This document shows positions 39,535 through 51,275 of a DNA stretch of 64,000 nt, in pieces (positions within the stretch are counted from its first letter, which is position 1; every line of letters starts with the position of its first letter). The stretch covers positions 4,657,001 to 4,721,000 of the forward strand of contig NZ_CP043476.1 in assembly GCF_009769165.1 (NCBI RefSeq), read 5' to 3'. The notes beneath the pieces are model-generated. The model searched no databases, was not told the origin of the DNA, and was given only the letters and a program-made list of their open reading frames with translations. The stretch is from Xanthomonas hyacinthi (GTDB lineage Bacteria > Pseudomonadota > Gammaproteobacteria > Xanthomonadales > Xanthomonadaceae). The translations under genes and the position numbers were made by a program.

Positions 39535-39566
39535 AAAAAAGCCCGGGCGCACGCCCGGGCTTTTTT
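39535..39566 (+). terminator. Rho-independent terminator after the receptor gene
   Basis: A9-bp stem GCCCGGGCG / CGCCCGGGC flanked by AAAAAA and TTTTTT, a textbook bidirectional terminator. It would also serve transcripts entering from the rlmH side. Confidence 0.93.
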
Positions 39567-39642
39567 GTGCGCGCCGATGCTGCCGGCGATGCGCAGCCGG
39601 CGCGTCGTGCACGGCGCCGGGCGAATCAGCCGAATCGAACGA

Positions 39643-40113
39643 TCACGCGCGATGGTAGGGATGGTTGGCCAGCATCGCCGCGGCGCGGTACAGCTGTTCG
39701 GCCACGACCAGGCGCACCAGCATGTGCGGCAGGGTCAGCGGACCCAGCGACCAGGATTCACCGGCCACCGCCAGCACCTCGGGCGAATGGCCTTCGGGAC
39801 CGCCGATCAGCAGCGCCAGGTCGCGGCCCTGGCCGCGCCAATGCTCCATGCGCTGCGCCAGCTGTTCGGAACTGTACGCCTTGCCCGGCACGTCCAGCGC
39901 CACCGCCAGCGCGTTCTTCGGCAGCGCGGCGAGCACGCGGCGGCCTTCGTCCTCGATCGCGCGCTGCGCATCGCGGCCCTTGCCGCGCAGCCCGGGTTCG
40001 ATCTCGACCAGTTCCAGCGGCAGCCAGTGCGACAGGCGCTTGCGGTATTCGGCGAAGCCCTGCGCCACCCACGCGGGGGCGCGTTCGCCGGTGGCGATGA
40101 GCCGCGCCCTCAT
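39643..40113 (-). CDS. rlmH: 23S rRNA pseudouridine-1915 N3-methyltransferase RlmH
   Basis: 156 residues. The SPOUT-fold knot motifs are present: LLIGGPEGHSPEV and WSLGPLTLPHMLVRLVVAEQ LYRA. The C-terminus NHPYHRA contributes to the active site. The enzyme methylates pseudouridine 1915 in helix 69 of 23S rRNA on assembled 70S ribosomes, using S-adenosylmethionine. In many bacteria rlmH directly follows rsfS; here a J-domain gene lies between them (56 bp upstream), all on the same strand. Confidence 0.97.
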   Translation of the reverse strand: MRARLIATGERAPAWVAQGFAEYRKRLSHWLPLELVEIEPGLRGKGRDAQRAIEDEGRRVLAALPKNALAVALDVPGKAYSSEQLAQRMEHWRGQGRDLALLIGGPEGHSPEVLAVAGESWSLGPLTLPHMLVRLVVAEQLYRAAAMLANHPYHRA

Positions 40114-40168
40114 CGCTGCGGTGCGCCCGGCCCGCGCTGCCCGCCATGTGCCATGCGCATCACCAGCG

Positions 40169-41326
40169 CTACCAGCGCTCGGCGGAAAAGGCGAACTCCA
40201 TCAGCGCCGCATGGCGCTCTTGCTCGGCGCTGCGCGCGCGCTGCAGCTTGAGCCATTGCTTGAGCGTGGACGCCTGCTGCAGATAGCGCAGTTCTTCGGC
40301 GAATCCTTCGATCTCGTCCTGCAGTTGGCGTTTGATCTGCGCCATCAGCGGGTCGAGGCGCTGCGGCTTCGGCCGGCGCGCGGCATACACGTCGTACCTG
40401 TCCATGAAGACCGCGGCGACCTGCGCCAGTTCCTGCTCCACCTCTTTCAGCTGCGTGGCCAGCATCCGGTTGTAGTGCTGGATGCGCTCCTCGCTCAGCG
40501 CCGCGATCCCGGCCCGATCCAGCTGGCCGATCTCCAGTTGCAGTTCCAGCAGCGCCAGCAGATCGTCGCCGCGATAAGCGCTGTTGAGGCGCTGCATCAG
40601 TTCGGTCTTGCGCTCGCGCTGCTGCGGATCGCTCTCGCGGTCCGGATGCAGCGCGGCGACCAGCTTGCGGTACAGCTCGCGCCGCGACTGCTGCGGATCA
40701 AACGCGGTCTCCTGCGCCTTGCGCACGCCGGCACGGCGGCTTTTTGCGGCCTTCTGCACGCGCTCGGCCGCATGCGCCTGCTGCTCGTGCAGGCGCCGTT
40801 GCACCTGCGCGTACAGCTCCTCCGGCGATTGGATATGTTCCAGTTCTTCGGGCGCAAGACCGAATTCGGCACCGATCGCCGACTTCAGCAATGTGTTGGA
40901 CTCGGCGATTTCCTGGTCGAACCCGACCTCGCTGTGACGGTCGTAGATCGCTTTGAGCTGCTCGAAGCCGCCGTCTTCGAGCAGCGGACCGGCCAACTCG
41001 CAGATCGTGTCCGACAAGACGGCGCGATCGGTCTTGCTCAGTTTGTGCGCGGCATACGCCGCATCCAGCGCGCACACCATCTGCGCCTGCGCCGCATCGC
41101 GCGCCAGCAGCAGCGGTTCGACCTGTTCGTGAAAGCGCTGCTCCCAGCGCGGCAGCGCCTCGCGCCACGCCACCAGCTCCAGGCGGCAGCGTTCCAGGCG
41201 CTGGACCAGCGCGTCGAAGCGCTTGCGCCCCGGCGTGGTGCGATTCTGCGCGGCATCCTGCGCACGCAACTGCACGGACTGCGCAGCGTCGGCGCCGGCG
41301 CGCGGCACAGCGTGTCGCTTAGGCAT
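40169..41326 (-). CDS. Uncharacterised protein with a J-domain-like segment
   Basis: 385 residues from the ATG at 41326, whose first 8 bp overlap the 3' end of rsfS. The protein is highly charged and mostly helical. Residues about 235-285 contain [20 protein letters not shown] followed by [20 protein letters not shown], which is a J-domain helix II/HPD/helix III pattern (HPD in ALHPDRE). It therefore probably recruits DnaK. There is no Gly/Phe-rich or zinc-finger region, so it is a class C J-protein. Two long helical regions flank the J domain, and the C-terminus is coiled-coil-like ([20 protein letters not shown]). The genomic place between rsfS and rlmH hints at a ribosome-linked role, but function is unknown. 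Confidence 0.75.
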   Translation of the reverse strand: MPKRHAVPRAGADAAQSVQLRAQDAAQNRTTPGRKRFDALVQRLERCRLELVAWREALPRWEQRFHEQVEPLLLARDAAQAQMVCALDAAYAAHKLSKTDRAVLSDTICELAGPLLEDGGFEQLKAIYDRHSEVGFDQEIAESNTLLKSAIGAEFGLAPEELEHIQSPEELYAQVQRRLHEQQAHAAERVQKAAKSRRAGVRKAQETAFDPQQSRRELYRKLVAALHPDRESDPQQRERKTELMQRLNSAYRGDDLLALLELQLEIGQLDRAGIAALSEERIQHYNRMLATQLKEVEQELAQVAAVFMDRYDVYAARRPKPQRLDPLMAQIKRQLQDEIEGFAEELRYLQQASTLKQWLKLQRARSAEQERHAALMEFAFSAERW

Positions 41327-41732
41327 CGCGCACGCCGTCGTCCGCCTCGCTCGGCGGCTGGTCGCCGACCGTCCACAGCCGCTCCAGCGCATAGAACTCG
41401 CGCACCCGCGGCAGCATCACGTGCACCACCACGTCGCCGAGATCGACCAGCACCCACTCGGCCTCGCGCTCGCCTTCCACGCCCAGCGGCATCACGTCCA
41501 GCTTCTTGGCGTGCTTGATCACCTCCTCGGCGATCGACTTGACGTGGCGGGTGGAGGTGCCGGAGACGACGATCATGTAGTCAGTGACGCTGGACTTGCC
41601 GCGCACGTCGATTTCCACCGCGTCCTTGGCCTTGAGTTCCTCCAGCGCGTTGCGGACGTGGGCGAGCAGCACCGGCAACGGCGGCGGCGGATTGGGCAGT
41701 TGGGTCTTGATGACGTGGGCTTGGCTGGACAA
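41319..41732 (-). CDS. rsfS: Ribosomal silencing factor RsfS
   Basis: 137 residues. The conserved core reads [20 protein letters not shown], then [19 protein letters not shown] and [21 protein letters not shown]. RsfS binds L14 on the 50S subunit and blocks joining to 30S when nutrients are scarce. The usual neighbours are nadD upstream and rlmH downstream. The last eight bases overlap the J-domain gene. Confidence 0.96.
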   Translation of the reverse strand: MSSQAHVIKTQLPNPPPPLPVLLAHVRNALEELKAKDAVEIDVRGKSSVTDYMIVVSGTSTRHVKSIAEEVIKHAKKLDVMPLGVEGEREAEWVLVDLGDVVVHVMLPRVREFYALERLWTVGDQPPSEADDGVRDA

Positions 41733-41787
41733 AGGTGCGGACTCGATGGAATGGGCGAATTATAGGGAACTACGCGAAGGCGCGTAT

Positions 41788-42585
41788 TCAGCTGGCGGAC
41801 GCGGCGGCCGGCGCATACAGTCCGGCGGCGCGGATGTAGTCCGCCACCGGGGCCGGCAGCAGCGCCGCCCAGTCCTCGCCGGCGGCGATGCGCTCACGCA
41901 CCTGGCTGGCCGATTCGGTGCGCAGCGGCTGCCGCAGGCACCACAGCAGGCCGCCCGGCGCGCCGGCCAGCGCCTGCGGCGACGCCGCCCAGCGCCCGGC
42001 CAGCGCCTGCGCCAGTTCGGCCGGCAAGGCGCGCTCCCAGCCGCTGCCGGCGCGGTCGGCGACGACCAGATGCGCCGCGTCGAGCAGGCTGCGCCAGTCG
42101 CGCCAGCCGGTGAAGCCGACGAAGCTGTCGGCGCCGATCAGCAGCGCCAGTGGCGCGGCGGCGCCGAGCTCGGCACGCAGTTCGCGCACCGTGTCGATGC
42201 TGTACGAGGCCACGCCCGGCTGCGCCAGCGCGCGCTGCAGCTCGTGCCGGTCCAGCAGCAGCCCCGGTTCGCCAGCGATGGCCAGCGCCAGCATCTCGCA
42301 GCGCTGCCGCGCATTGGCACCGGGCGCCTCGCGATGCGGCGGATCGGCGGCCGGCATCAGCCGCACCGGCACCCCGAACGCATCGCGCCCCGCCCGCGCG
42401 ATCGCCAGGTGGCCGTTGTGGATGGGGTCGAAGGTGCCGCCGTAGATCAGCTGCAGTGGCCGGGAATCGGGAATCGGGAATCGGGAATCGGCAACAGCCA
42501 CAGCCGCCACCTGGCGCGCGGCCGGCACGGTCGCAGCACCGCTGTTCCCATTCCCGATTCCCGATTCCCCACTCCCGGCCTTCAT
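41788..42585 (-). CDS. nadD: Nicotinate-nucleotide adenylyltransferase with repeat-derived leader
   Basis: 265 residues from the ATG at 42585, which overlaps the holA stop (ATGA). The catalytic domain begins only at about residue 45 with LQLIYGGTFDPIHNGHLAIA, holding the nucleotidyl-transferase signature (HNGH). The C-terminal SxTxxR-like motif is TESASQVRERIAAG. The enzyme adenylates nicotinate mononucleotide to deamido-NAD and is essential. The first 40 or so residues (GSGESGIGNGNSG ... DSRFPIPDSRP) are the translation of the heptad inverted-repeat element at 42462-42576. Normal family members are about 215-220 residues, so either this leader is translated or initiation uses an internal GTG/CTG. 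Confidence 0.9.
   Translation of the reverse strand: MKAGSGESGIGNGNSGAATVPAARQVAAVAVADSRFPIPDSRPLQLIYGGTFDPIHNGHLAIARAGRDAFGVPVRLMPAADPPHREAPGANARQRCEMLALAIAGEPGLLLDRHELQRALAQPGVASYSIDTVRELRAELGAAAPLALLIGADSFVGFTGWRDWRSLLDAAHLVVADRAGSGWERALPAELAQALAGRWAASPQALAGAPGGLLWCLRQPLRTESASQVRERIAAGEDWAALLPAPVADYIRAAGLYAPAAASAS
42462..42576. repeat. Heptad inverted-repeat element inside the nadD 5' end
   Basis: Left arm: four perfect GGGAATC heptads (42462-42489). Right arm: CATTCCC, GATTCCC, GATTCCC, CACTCCC (42549-42576). The 59-bp core is open in the nadD frame. The right arm ends six bases from the holA stop. All of it is transcribed between holA and the nadD catalytic domain. Confidence 0.85.
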
Positions 42586-43616
42586 ACCACCAACAACCGC
42601 ACCGCCCGCGCCTCGGCGATGGCCAGCAGCAGGCGCTCCAGTGCGATCCAGGCGTCGCCGTCGGCGCGGCCCTTGGCGATGCGGTCGATGCGTCCGGCCT
42701 CGGCGGCGAAGCGCTCCCAGCGGCGCGGTTCGGCATGCCGCTGCAGGGCGCGCTTGAACGGCGCCTGGCGCGATTCCCAGATGCCCTGCCCCTTCATTTC
42801 CGCGGCCAGGTTGCCGCCGGCCGCCTGCACCTTGGCCAGCGCCGCGGTGCGCAGCAGTTCCTTGATCAGGATCGGCAGCAGCGCGGCCACCGCCTCGCCT
42901 TCGGCGCGCAGCCCGGCGAGCATGCGCCCGACCGCCGGCGCCTGCCCGGCCAGGGTGGCTTCGGCCAGACGGAACACGTCGTAGCGCGCGGCATCGGCGA
43001 CCAGCGTTTCCATCATAGCCACGTCCAGGCTCTGCCCGTCGGCCAGCAGCGCCAGCTTGTCGATCTCCTGCGCGGCGGCCAGCAGATTGCCTTCGACCCG
43101 CTCGGCCAGGCGCTGCACCGCGCCGGCATCGGCACGCAGGCCCTTGCTGCGCAGGCGGCGCTCGATCCAGTCGCCCAGTTCGTGCGGCTTGATCGCCCAG
43201 GCCACCGCGATCACCCCGAGCCGGCCGACCGCATCGGCCCACTTGCCCTGGTGCGCCTTGCTCCATTCGTTGCAGGTGATCAGTAGCACCACGTCCGGCG
43301 GCGGATCGGCGCAGAACGCACTGATCACCTCGCCGCCTTCCTTGCCGGGCTTGCCGCTGGGCAGGCGCAGTTCGATCAGCCGGCGCGGGCTGAACAGGCT
43401 GGGCGCATTGAAGCTGGAATACAGCTGGCTCCAGTCGAACTCGCGGCCGTCGGCGTCGAACACCTCGCGCTCGCCGATGCCTTCGGCGCGCGCGCGGGCG
43501 CGCACCGCGTCGGCGGCCTCGAGCACGCGCAGGGTTTCCGGGCCGGCGATCAGATAGACCGGATGCAGCGGCTGCGCGGCCGGCTGGGTGACGAGTTGTT
43601 CGGGACGCAATTCCAT
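42582..43616 (-). CDS. holA: DNA polymerase III subunit delta
   Basis: 344 residues (MELRPEQLVTQPAAQPLHPV). Typical delta motifs include VYLIAGPETLRVLEAADAVR, FNAPSLFSPRRLIELRLPSG and LAERVEGNLLAAAQEIDKLAL. Delta opens the beta sliding clamp within the clamp-loader complex. The C-terminal collar domain is complete. Its stop overlaps the nadD start as ATGA. Order lptE-holA-nadD is as in E. coli. Confidence 0.96.
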   Translation of the reverse strand: MELRPEQLVTQPAAQPLHPVYLIAGPETLRVLEAADAVRARARAEGIGEREVFDADGREFDWSQLYSSFNAPSLFSPRRLIELRLPSGKPGKEGGEVISAFCADPPPDVVLLITCNEWSKAHQGKWADAVGRLGVIAVAWAIKPHELGDWIERRLRSKGLRADAGAVQRLAERVEGNLLAAAQEIDKLALLADGQSLDVAMMETLVADAARYDVFRLAEATLAGQAPAVGRMLAGLRAEGEAVAALLPILIKELLRTAALAKVQAAGGNLAAEMKGQGIWESRQAPFKRALQRHAEPRRWERFAAEAGRIDRIAKGRADGDAWIALERLLLAIAEARAVRLLVV

Positions 43617-43699
43617 GGCGACAGCCTAGGGCCTGTTGCGCGCCGCCAGCGGATCACCCCATACGGGCGAGCGGCGGGCGGCGGGCGGTGGCCGACGGA

Positions 43700-44302
43700 T
43701 CAAGGCTGCGGCGAGGTCGCCGGCGGCGTGCCGGGATCCGGCTTGCCTTCGACCGGCGTGCCGGTGGCGGCAGGCGGCGCCTCGTTGACGTTCTTGCCGC
43801 TGCGCACTTCGGCGCGCACCACGCTGTCAATCCGGCGCAGCATCGAGGCCGACATCTCGCGGCGCAGTTCGTCGGCGAGGATCTCGCGCTCGGTGGTGGT
43901 GCCGGTGGCGTCGGTCGGCGGCGACACGTAGTCGCGCGACAGCTCGATCACCTGCTGCGGCACCAGCACGCTGCCGTCGGCGCGGCGGAACACGAAGATC
44001 GCCGCGTAGCGCAGGCTGTATTCCTGCGCGCGGCCCTCGGCGTCGAGCGCGATCGGCAGGTCGCCCCAGCGTTCGGACAGCACTTCCAGGCGCGCCACGC
44101 CGGTGTTGACCTCTTTCGGCGCGATCTCCGCGCCGGCGGCGCGCAGGCCGCGCTCGAGCAGCTTCACCAGCTCGCTGTACGGCGCCGAGGAGACCACCTT
44201 CACCGAGGGCGTGCCGGCCGGCAGGGTCAGCTTGTCGCGCAGGTGGAAGCCGCAGGCGGTCAGGGTCGTCGCGAGGACGAGGGCGAGCAGGAGTCGGGTC
44301 AT
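43700..44302 (-). CDS. lptE: LPS-assembly lipoprotein LptE
   Basis: 200 residues from the ATG at 44302; a GTG two codons upstream is also possible. The signal peptide MTRLLLALVLATTLTAC ends in a lipobox (C17) followed by GFHLRD, the conserved start of mature LptE. It plugs the LptD barrel and inserts lipopolysaccharide into the outer leaflet. The C-terminal 35 residues (GKNVNEAPPAATGTPVEGKP...) are a Pro/Thr-rich extension typical of xanthomonads. It lies 142 bp downstream of leuS and 83 bp upstream of holA. Confidence 0.94.
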   Translation of the reverse strand: MTRLLLALVLATTLTACGFHLRDKLTLPAGTPSVKVVSSAPYSELVKLLERGLRAAGAEIAPKEVNTGVARLEVLSERWGDLPIALDAEGRAQEYSLRYAAIFVFRRADGSVLVPQQVIELSRDYVSPPTDATGTTTEREILADELRREMSASMLRRIDSVVRAEVRSGKNVNEAPPAATGTPVEGKPDPGTPPATSPQP

Positions 44303-44444
44303 GGACACAGTCTGGGGGAGCCGGCTGGGCGCGGCAACAGGCAGCTAGCCTGCCGGATGCCGCGTGAACGAGGGTTGAGACGTGCCGAAGCGCGCGCCGG
44401 CGGATGTAGCGCCGCCGCGTCGCTTGCGCCTGCAGCGCCGCGGT

Positions 44445-47354
<2,910 letters not shown>

Positions 47355-47978
47355 TCAGCCGGCAGGCAGCAGCGCGTGCGGGCCGGGCCGGCAGGCCAGC
47401 AACGCCAGCCAGGCCCACCACAGCGCGAACACCAGGCGCTGCGCCACCGCCGCGGACAGCAGCGCGTCCAGCGCGAACGCGCCGAGCGCGGCCAGCAGCG
47501 CCACCGCCAGCGCGGCCCGCGCCCAGCCGCGCGCGCCGGGCGGGTGCCAGGCACCGACGCCCAGCAGGCTGGCCGCCGCCACCAGCGCCACCACCCATAG
47601 CAGCCAGGCGCTGGCATGCAACTGGGTGGCGCGCGATTCCAGGTTGGCCGGGTCCAGCGGCAGCAGGCCCATGCCGGCGAAGGCCAGCCCGGCCAGCAGC
47701 AGCAACTGGCCGCCGACGCGCAGCGACCAGGGCGCGCCACGGCCGCTGCGCTGCAACAGGCGCAACGCCAGCGCCACCGCCAGCGCCCCGGGCAGCACGA
47801 AGGCCAGCAGGTCGAACGCCCAGGCATGGGCGATGCCGCTGGCGCCGAGCAGCGCCACCGGATGCGACCACGGCAGATAGCCCGGCAGCGCCAGTCCGAA
47901 GCCCACCACCGCGGCCACCGCGACCACCGCCAGCAACGGCCCTGCATAGCGCAGCGCCTGATCGTATCGGTTCGCCAT
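47355..47978 (-). CDS. DUF998-like multi-pass membrane protein
   Basis: 207 residues from the ATG at 47978; the frame is open much further upstream, but that portion is antisense to the thioredoxin gene. There are six hydrophobic segments (GPLLAVVAVAAVVGFGLALP; LLAFVLPGALAVALALRLLQ and so on) and almost no soluble part. The pattern and length fit the DUF998 family, whose function is unknown. It is divergent from the thioredoxin-TPR gene. Confidence 0.7.
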   Translation of the reverse strand: MANRYDQALRYAGPLLAVVAVAAVVGFGLALPGYLPWSHPVALLGASGIAHAWAFDLLAFVLPGALAVALALRLLQRSGRGAPWSLRVGGQLLLLAGLAFAGMGLLPLDPANLESRATQLHASAWLLWVVALVAAASLLGVGAWHPPGARGWARAALAVALLAALGAFALDALLSAAVAQRLVFALWWAWLALLACRPGPHALLPAG

Positions 47979-48180
47979 CGTGTCTCCCGGCACCCGCACC
48001 ACCACGCCACCGCGGCGCGCCAAGCGCCCATTATCGCCGCCGCCGCCGCGGCTGGCACACCCCACGGGCACGGCAGCGTTCGCCACAGCATCTCCGCGCG
48101 GTGCCGGCGCTCGCACCCTTGCGTCGCCGCCGGTCTGCCACCATAGAACTGAATCTTCTTCGCCAGCCACGATGCCCCCC

Positions 48181-49044
48181 ATGTCCGACATGCCCCACGT
48201 TTTCGACGCCAAGACCGAGACCTTCGAAGCCGAGGTGCTGCAGAAATCGTTGCAGATCCCCGTGCTGGTGGACTTCTGGGCGCCCTGGTGCGGCCCGTGC
48301 AAGACCCTGAGCCCGATCCTGGAGAAGCTGGCCGCCGAGTACCACGGCGCGTTCGAGCTGGCCAAGGTCGATGTGGACCAGGAGCAGCAGATCGCCGCCG
48401 CGTTCCAGATCCGCTCGGTGCCGACCGTGTTCCTGGTCAAGGACGGGCAACTGGTGGACGGCTTCCCCGGCGCCATGCCCGAGGGCCAGCTGCGCGAGTT
48501 CCTGACCCAGCACGGCATCGCGCCGCTGCCGGCGCCGGCCGAGGTGCAGGAAGACGCGCCCGCCGCGCCGCTGGACCCGCATGCCGAGGTGCTGCGGCTG
48601 CGCGAGGCGGTGGCCGCCGAGCCGGACAAGGACGAACTGAAGCTGGACCTGGCGCTGGCGCTGGTGAAGACCGGTGCGGCCGCCGAAGCGGAGACGCTGA
48701 TCGACGCGCTGCCGGCCAACCTGGCCACCGACGAGCGTGCGGTGCGCGCGCGGGCGCGGCTGGGCTTCGTCGGCGCGCTGCAGGCGGCGCCGCCGCTGGA
48801 GACGCTGCAGGCGGCGCTCGCGCAGGATCCGGCCGACCTGAAGGCGCGCTACCTGCTGGGCGTGCAGCGGCTGATCGCCGGCGACGACGAGGCGGCGCTG
48901 GAGCAATTCCTGGAGATGCTGCGGCAGGACCGCAGCTTCGAGGAGGGCCTGCCCAGGAAGTCGCTGATCGACGCGTTCCGGGTGATCGAGGACGAAGACC
49001 TGGTCGGCCGCTACCGGCGCAAGATGTCGGCGCTGCTGTTCTGA
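48181..49044 (+). CDS. cnoX: Thioredoxin-TPR co-chaperone (CnoX/YbbN-like)
   Basis: 287 residues from the ATG at 48181 (an in-frame ATG at 48172 adds three residues; neither has a strong ribosome-binding site). Residues about 5-105 are a thioredoxin fold with an intact WCGPC active site (VDFWAPWCGPCKTL). The remaining 170 residues are TPR-like helical repeats (LRLREAVAAEPDKDELKLDL; ARYLLGVQRLIAGDDEAALE), giving the CnoX/YbbN architecture. E. coli CnoX has lost one active-site cysteine and works as a holdase for GroEL; this version keeps both and may be redox-active. Confidence 0.9.
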   Translation: MSDMPHVFDAKTETFEAEVLQKSLQIPVLVDFWAPWCGPCKTLSPILEKLAAEYHGAFELAKVDVDQEQQIAAAFQIRSVPTVFLVKDGQLVDGFPGAMPEGQLREFLTQHGIAPLPAPAEVQEDAPAAPLDPHAEVLRLREAVAAEPDKDELKLDLALALVKTGAAAEAETLIDALPANLATDERAVRARARLGFVGALQAAPPLETLQAALAQDPADLKARYLLGVQRLIAGDDEAALEQFLEMLRQDRSFEEGLPRKSLIDAFRVIEDEDLVGRYRRKMSALLF

Positions 49045-49527
49045 GGGGCGCGAGCGGAACGCGGCAACCGGTCCATCCTATCGCGGCCGCGCGCCTGCTA
49101 CGTCCGGGACAAGGCCGGCAGCGAGGTGGTGGCGCGCACGCGCAAGCAGCGGTCAGGCGCAAGCCGGCGCGCTGGCCATCCGCGGCGGATGGCGACAGTG
49201 CCTTGCTTGCGCGAACGCCAGCGATGCTGCCTGAGCGGCTGCATGTTCCTTGTGGGAGGGGCTTCAGCCCCGACCCTGTTCGCAGCCGACGGCCCGCCGC
49301 TTCGTTCGTCGCGGTTGAAACCGCTTCTGCACAGGGGCAGTGGGCGACATGACCGGCATGCCGGTGCGCGAGCGAACTCCGGTCTCGCCCCGGCATGCAC
49401 CGCGCCATCGCTGCAGCCTGCTGCCTGGCAACTCCTCGCCACCCTGATGCCAAATCGCACCTGCATGGAATGCGCCATTTTAGCCGTCGGCGCAGCGGCA
49501 GGCGCGGCGCGCCGCTACACTAGGCGG
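49045..49527. other. Intergenic region containing a REP hairpin
   Basis: About 480 bp between the thioredoxin gene and the DUF502 gene. Apart from the REP-type hairpin at 49252-49334 no gene or motif is supported; several open frames are arginine/cysteine-rich shadows. Confidence 0.45.
49252..49334. repeat. REP-like hairpin element, copy 1
   Basis: Begins GTGGGAGGGGCTTCAGCCCC and ends with an imperfect inverted copy (GTCGCGGTTGAAACCGCTTC, then TGCAC). The same ends occur at 53183-53250. Copy 1 has a longer, diverged middle. Its position is strictly intergenic. Confidence 0.75.
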
Positions 49528-50205
49528 ATGTCGCCCGATACCCCCGCCCCGCACCCCCGCCCGTCCCTGCAACGGCTGTTCTTCACCGGCCTGCTGACCC
49601 TGCTGCCGATCTGGCTGACCTGGGTCGTGGTCAAGTTCGTGTTCGTGCTGCTGTCGGGCATCAGCAGCCCGTGGGTGCTGCCGCTGTCGGCGCGCATCGC
49701 CGCCTCGTTCCCGCACGAGATGGGCTGGGCCACCGCGCTGTGGGTGCAGAACACCATCGCGCTGATCGCCACTCTGGCGGTGATCCTGCTGGTCGGCATT
49801 CTCAGCCGGCGGGTGATCGGGCAGCGCCTGCTGCGCTGGTTCGAGGCGGTCATGCGCCGCATCCCGCTGGCCAGCGTGGTCTACGACAGCGCGCGCAAGC
49901 TGCTGGACATCCTGCAGACCCAGCCCGGCAGCACCCAGCGCGTGGTGCTGATCGACTTCCCGCACCGCGACATGAAGTCGGTGGGCCTGGTGACGCGGGT
50001 GATCAAGGAACAGGGCACCGGCCGCGAGCTGGCCGCGGTGTACGTGCCGACCACGCCGAACCCGACCTCCGGCTATCTGGAGATCGTGCCGGTGGAGCTG
50101 CTGACCCCCACCGACTGGAGCGTGGACCAGGCGATGAGCTTCATCATCTCCGGCGGCGCGGTGGCGCCGGACAGCGTGCCGTTCACCCGCACCGTGGATC
50201 GCTGA
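49528..50205 (+). CDS. DUF502 domain-containing inner-membrane protein
   Basis: 225 residues from the ATG at 49528. Two hydrophobic segments (LFFTGLLTLLPIWLTWVVVK; ALIATLAVILLVGILS) precede a soluble C-terminal domain with VVLIDFPHRDMKSVGLVTRV and YVPTTPNPTSGYLEIVP, the DUF502 signature. The family function is unknown; plant homologues (COV/LCV) act in vascular patterning. It is followed 5 bp later by the yhhQ gene, so the two are likely one unit. Confidence 0.9.
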   Translation: MSPDTPAPHPRPSLQRLFFTGLLTLLPIWLTWVVVKFVFVLLSGISSPWVLPLSARIAASFPHEMGWATALWVQNTIALIATLAVILLVGILSRRVIGQRLLRWFEAVMRRIPLASVVYDSARKLLDILQTQPGSTQRVVLIDFPHRDMKSVGLVTRVIKEQGTGRELAAVYVPTTPNPTSGYLEIVPVELLTPTDWSVDQAMSFIISGGAVAPDSVPFTRTVDR

Positions 50206-50210
50206 CGCGC

Positions 50211-50984
50211 ATGCGCAACGGCACGCTCGACGATCGCGCCGTACGCCTGTTCATCGGCCTGGCCGCGTTCTTCTGCGTCAATGCCGCGCTGGCCGAATTC
50301 ATCGGGGTCAAGATCTTCGCGCTGGAAGACACCCTCGGCATCGCGCCGCTGAACTGGAACCTGTTCGGCCAGACCGGCTCGATGAACTTCACCGCCGGCA
50401 CCTTGCTGTGGCCGCTGGTGTTCATCCTCACCGACACCATCAACGAGTTCTTCGGCCGCCGCGGGGTGCGCTTCATCTCCTGGCTGGCGGTGGCGCTGAT
50501 CGGCTACGGCTTCCTGTTCGCGTTCGCCGCGATCGCGCTGGCGCCGGCCGGGTTCTGGGTCGGCGCGGCGCAGACGCAGGGCGTGCCGGACTACCAGGCC
50601 GCGTTCGCAGCGGTGTTCGGCCAGGGCCTGTGGACCATCGCCGGCTCGCTGGTCGCGTTCCTGGCCGGGCAGCTGATCGACGTGGCGGTGTTCCACCGCA
50701 TCCGCAACGTCACCGGCGAAAAGCACGTGTGGCTGCGCGCCACCGGCTCCACCGCGGTGTCGCAGCTGATCGACAGCTTCGTGGTCATCTACATCGCCTT
50801 CGTGCTCGGCCCGCAGCACTGGTCGATCCCGCTGTTCCTGGCGGTGAGCACGCTCAACTACATCTGCAAGATGCTGCTGGCGGTGCTGCTGATCCCGCTG
50901 CTGTACCTGATGCGGCGGCTGATCACCGACTACCTCAGCCCCGAGCGCGCCGCGCAACTGCGCGAGGAAGCCGCGGCCGACTGA
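50211..50984 (+). CDS. yhhQ: Queuosine precursor transporter (VUT/YhhQ family)
   Basis: 257 residues from the ATG at 50211. About six membrane helices carry the family motifs NAALAEFIGVKIFAL, FILTDTINEFFGRRGVRFIS and STAVSQLIDSFVVIYIAF. YhhQ imports 7-cyano-7-deazaguanine or its aminomethyl form for queuosine tRNA modification. It starts 5 bp after the DUF502 gene. Predicted topology has both ends in the cytoplasm. Confidence 0.92.
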   Translation: MRNGTLDDRAVRLFIGLAAFFCVNAALAEFIGVKIFALEDTLGIAPLNWNLFGQTGSMNFTAGTLLWPLVFILTDTINEFFGRRGVRFISWLAVALIGYGFLFAFAAIALAPAGFWVGAAQTQGVPDYQAAFAAVFGQGLWTIAGSLVAFLAGQLIDVAVFHRIRNVTGEKHVWLRATGSTAVSQLIDSFVVIYIAFVLGPQHWSIPLFLAVSTLNYICKMLLAVLLIPLLYLMRRLITDYLSPERAAQLREEAAAD

Positions 50985-51275
50985 GTGCGCGGAGCGGCCG
51001 CGCCGGCGCAGCAGCGGCCGGATCTGCGCATTTCGGCATAGGCGCTGTCCGCACGCCAGCGACGTTGTCGATGCGGCCGTGCGGTCGCCCAGGGAGCGCC
51101 CGCGCACCTGCCGCAGACCACCGCCCGGCCTGGCCCGCGCCCCCGGCGCGCCGCTGCCGCGGCGGCGGCGGCCATCCGCCGTACCGTCCTTTTGCTGACC
51201 GCGCGCGCAGCGGTGGGTGGCCTCCGCGGTACGGATCGGGCAAGCTCCCGTGCTCGCTTGTCGTTGGAGCCCGCA
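50985..51275. other. Spacer upstream of the DUF885 gene
   Basis: About 290 bp, GC-rich, without a supported gene. A short inverted pair (CCGTACC at about 51178-51186 and GGTACGG at about 51230) could form a stem upstream of the peptidase gene. Shine-Dalgarno GGAG lies at 51266-51269. Confidence 0.35.
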
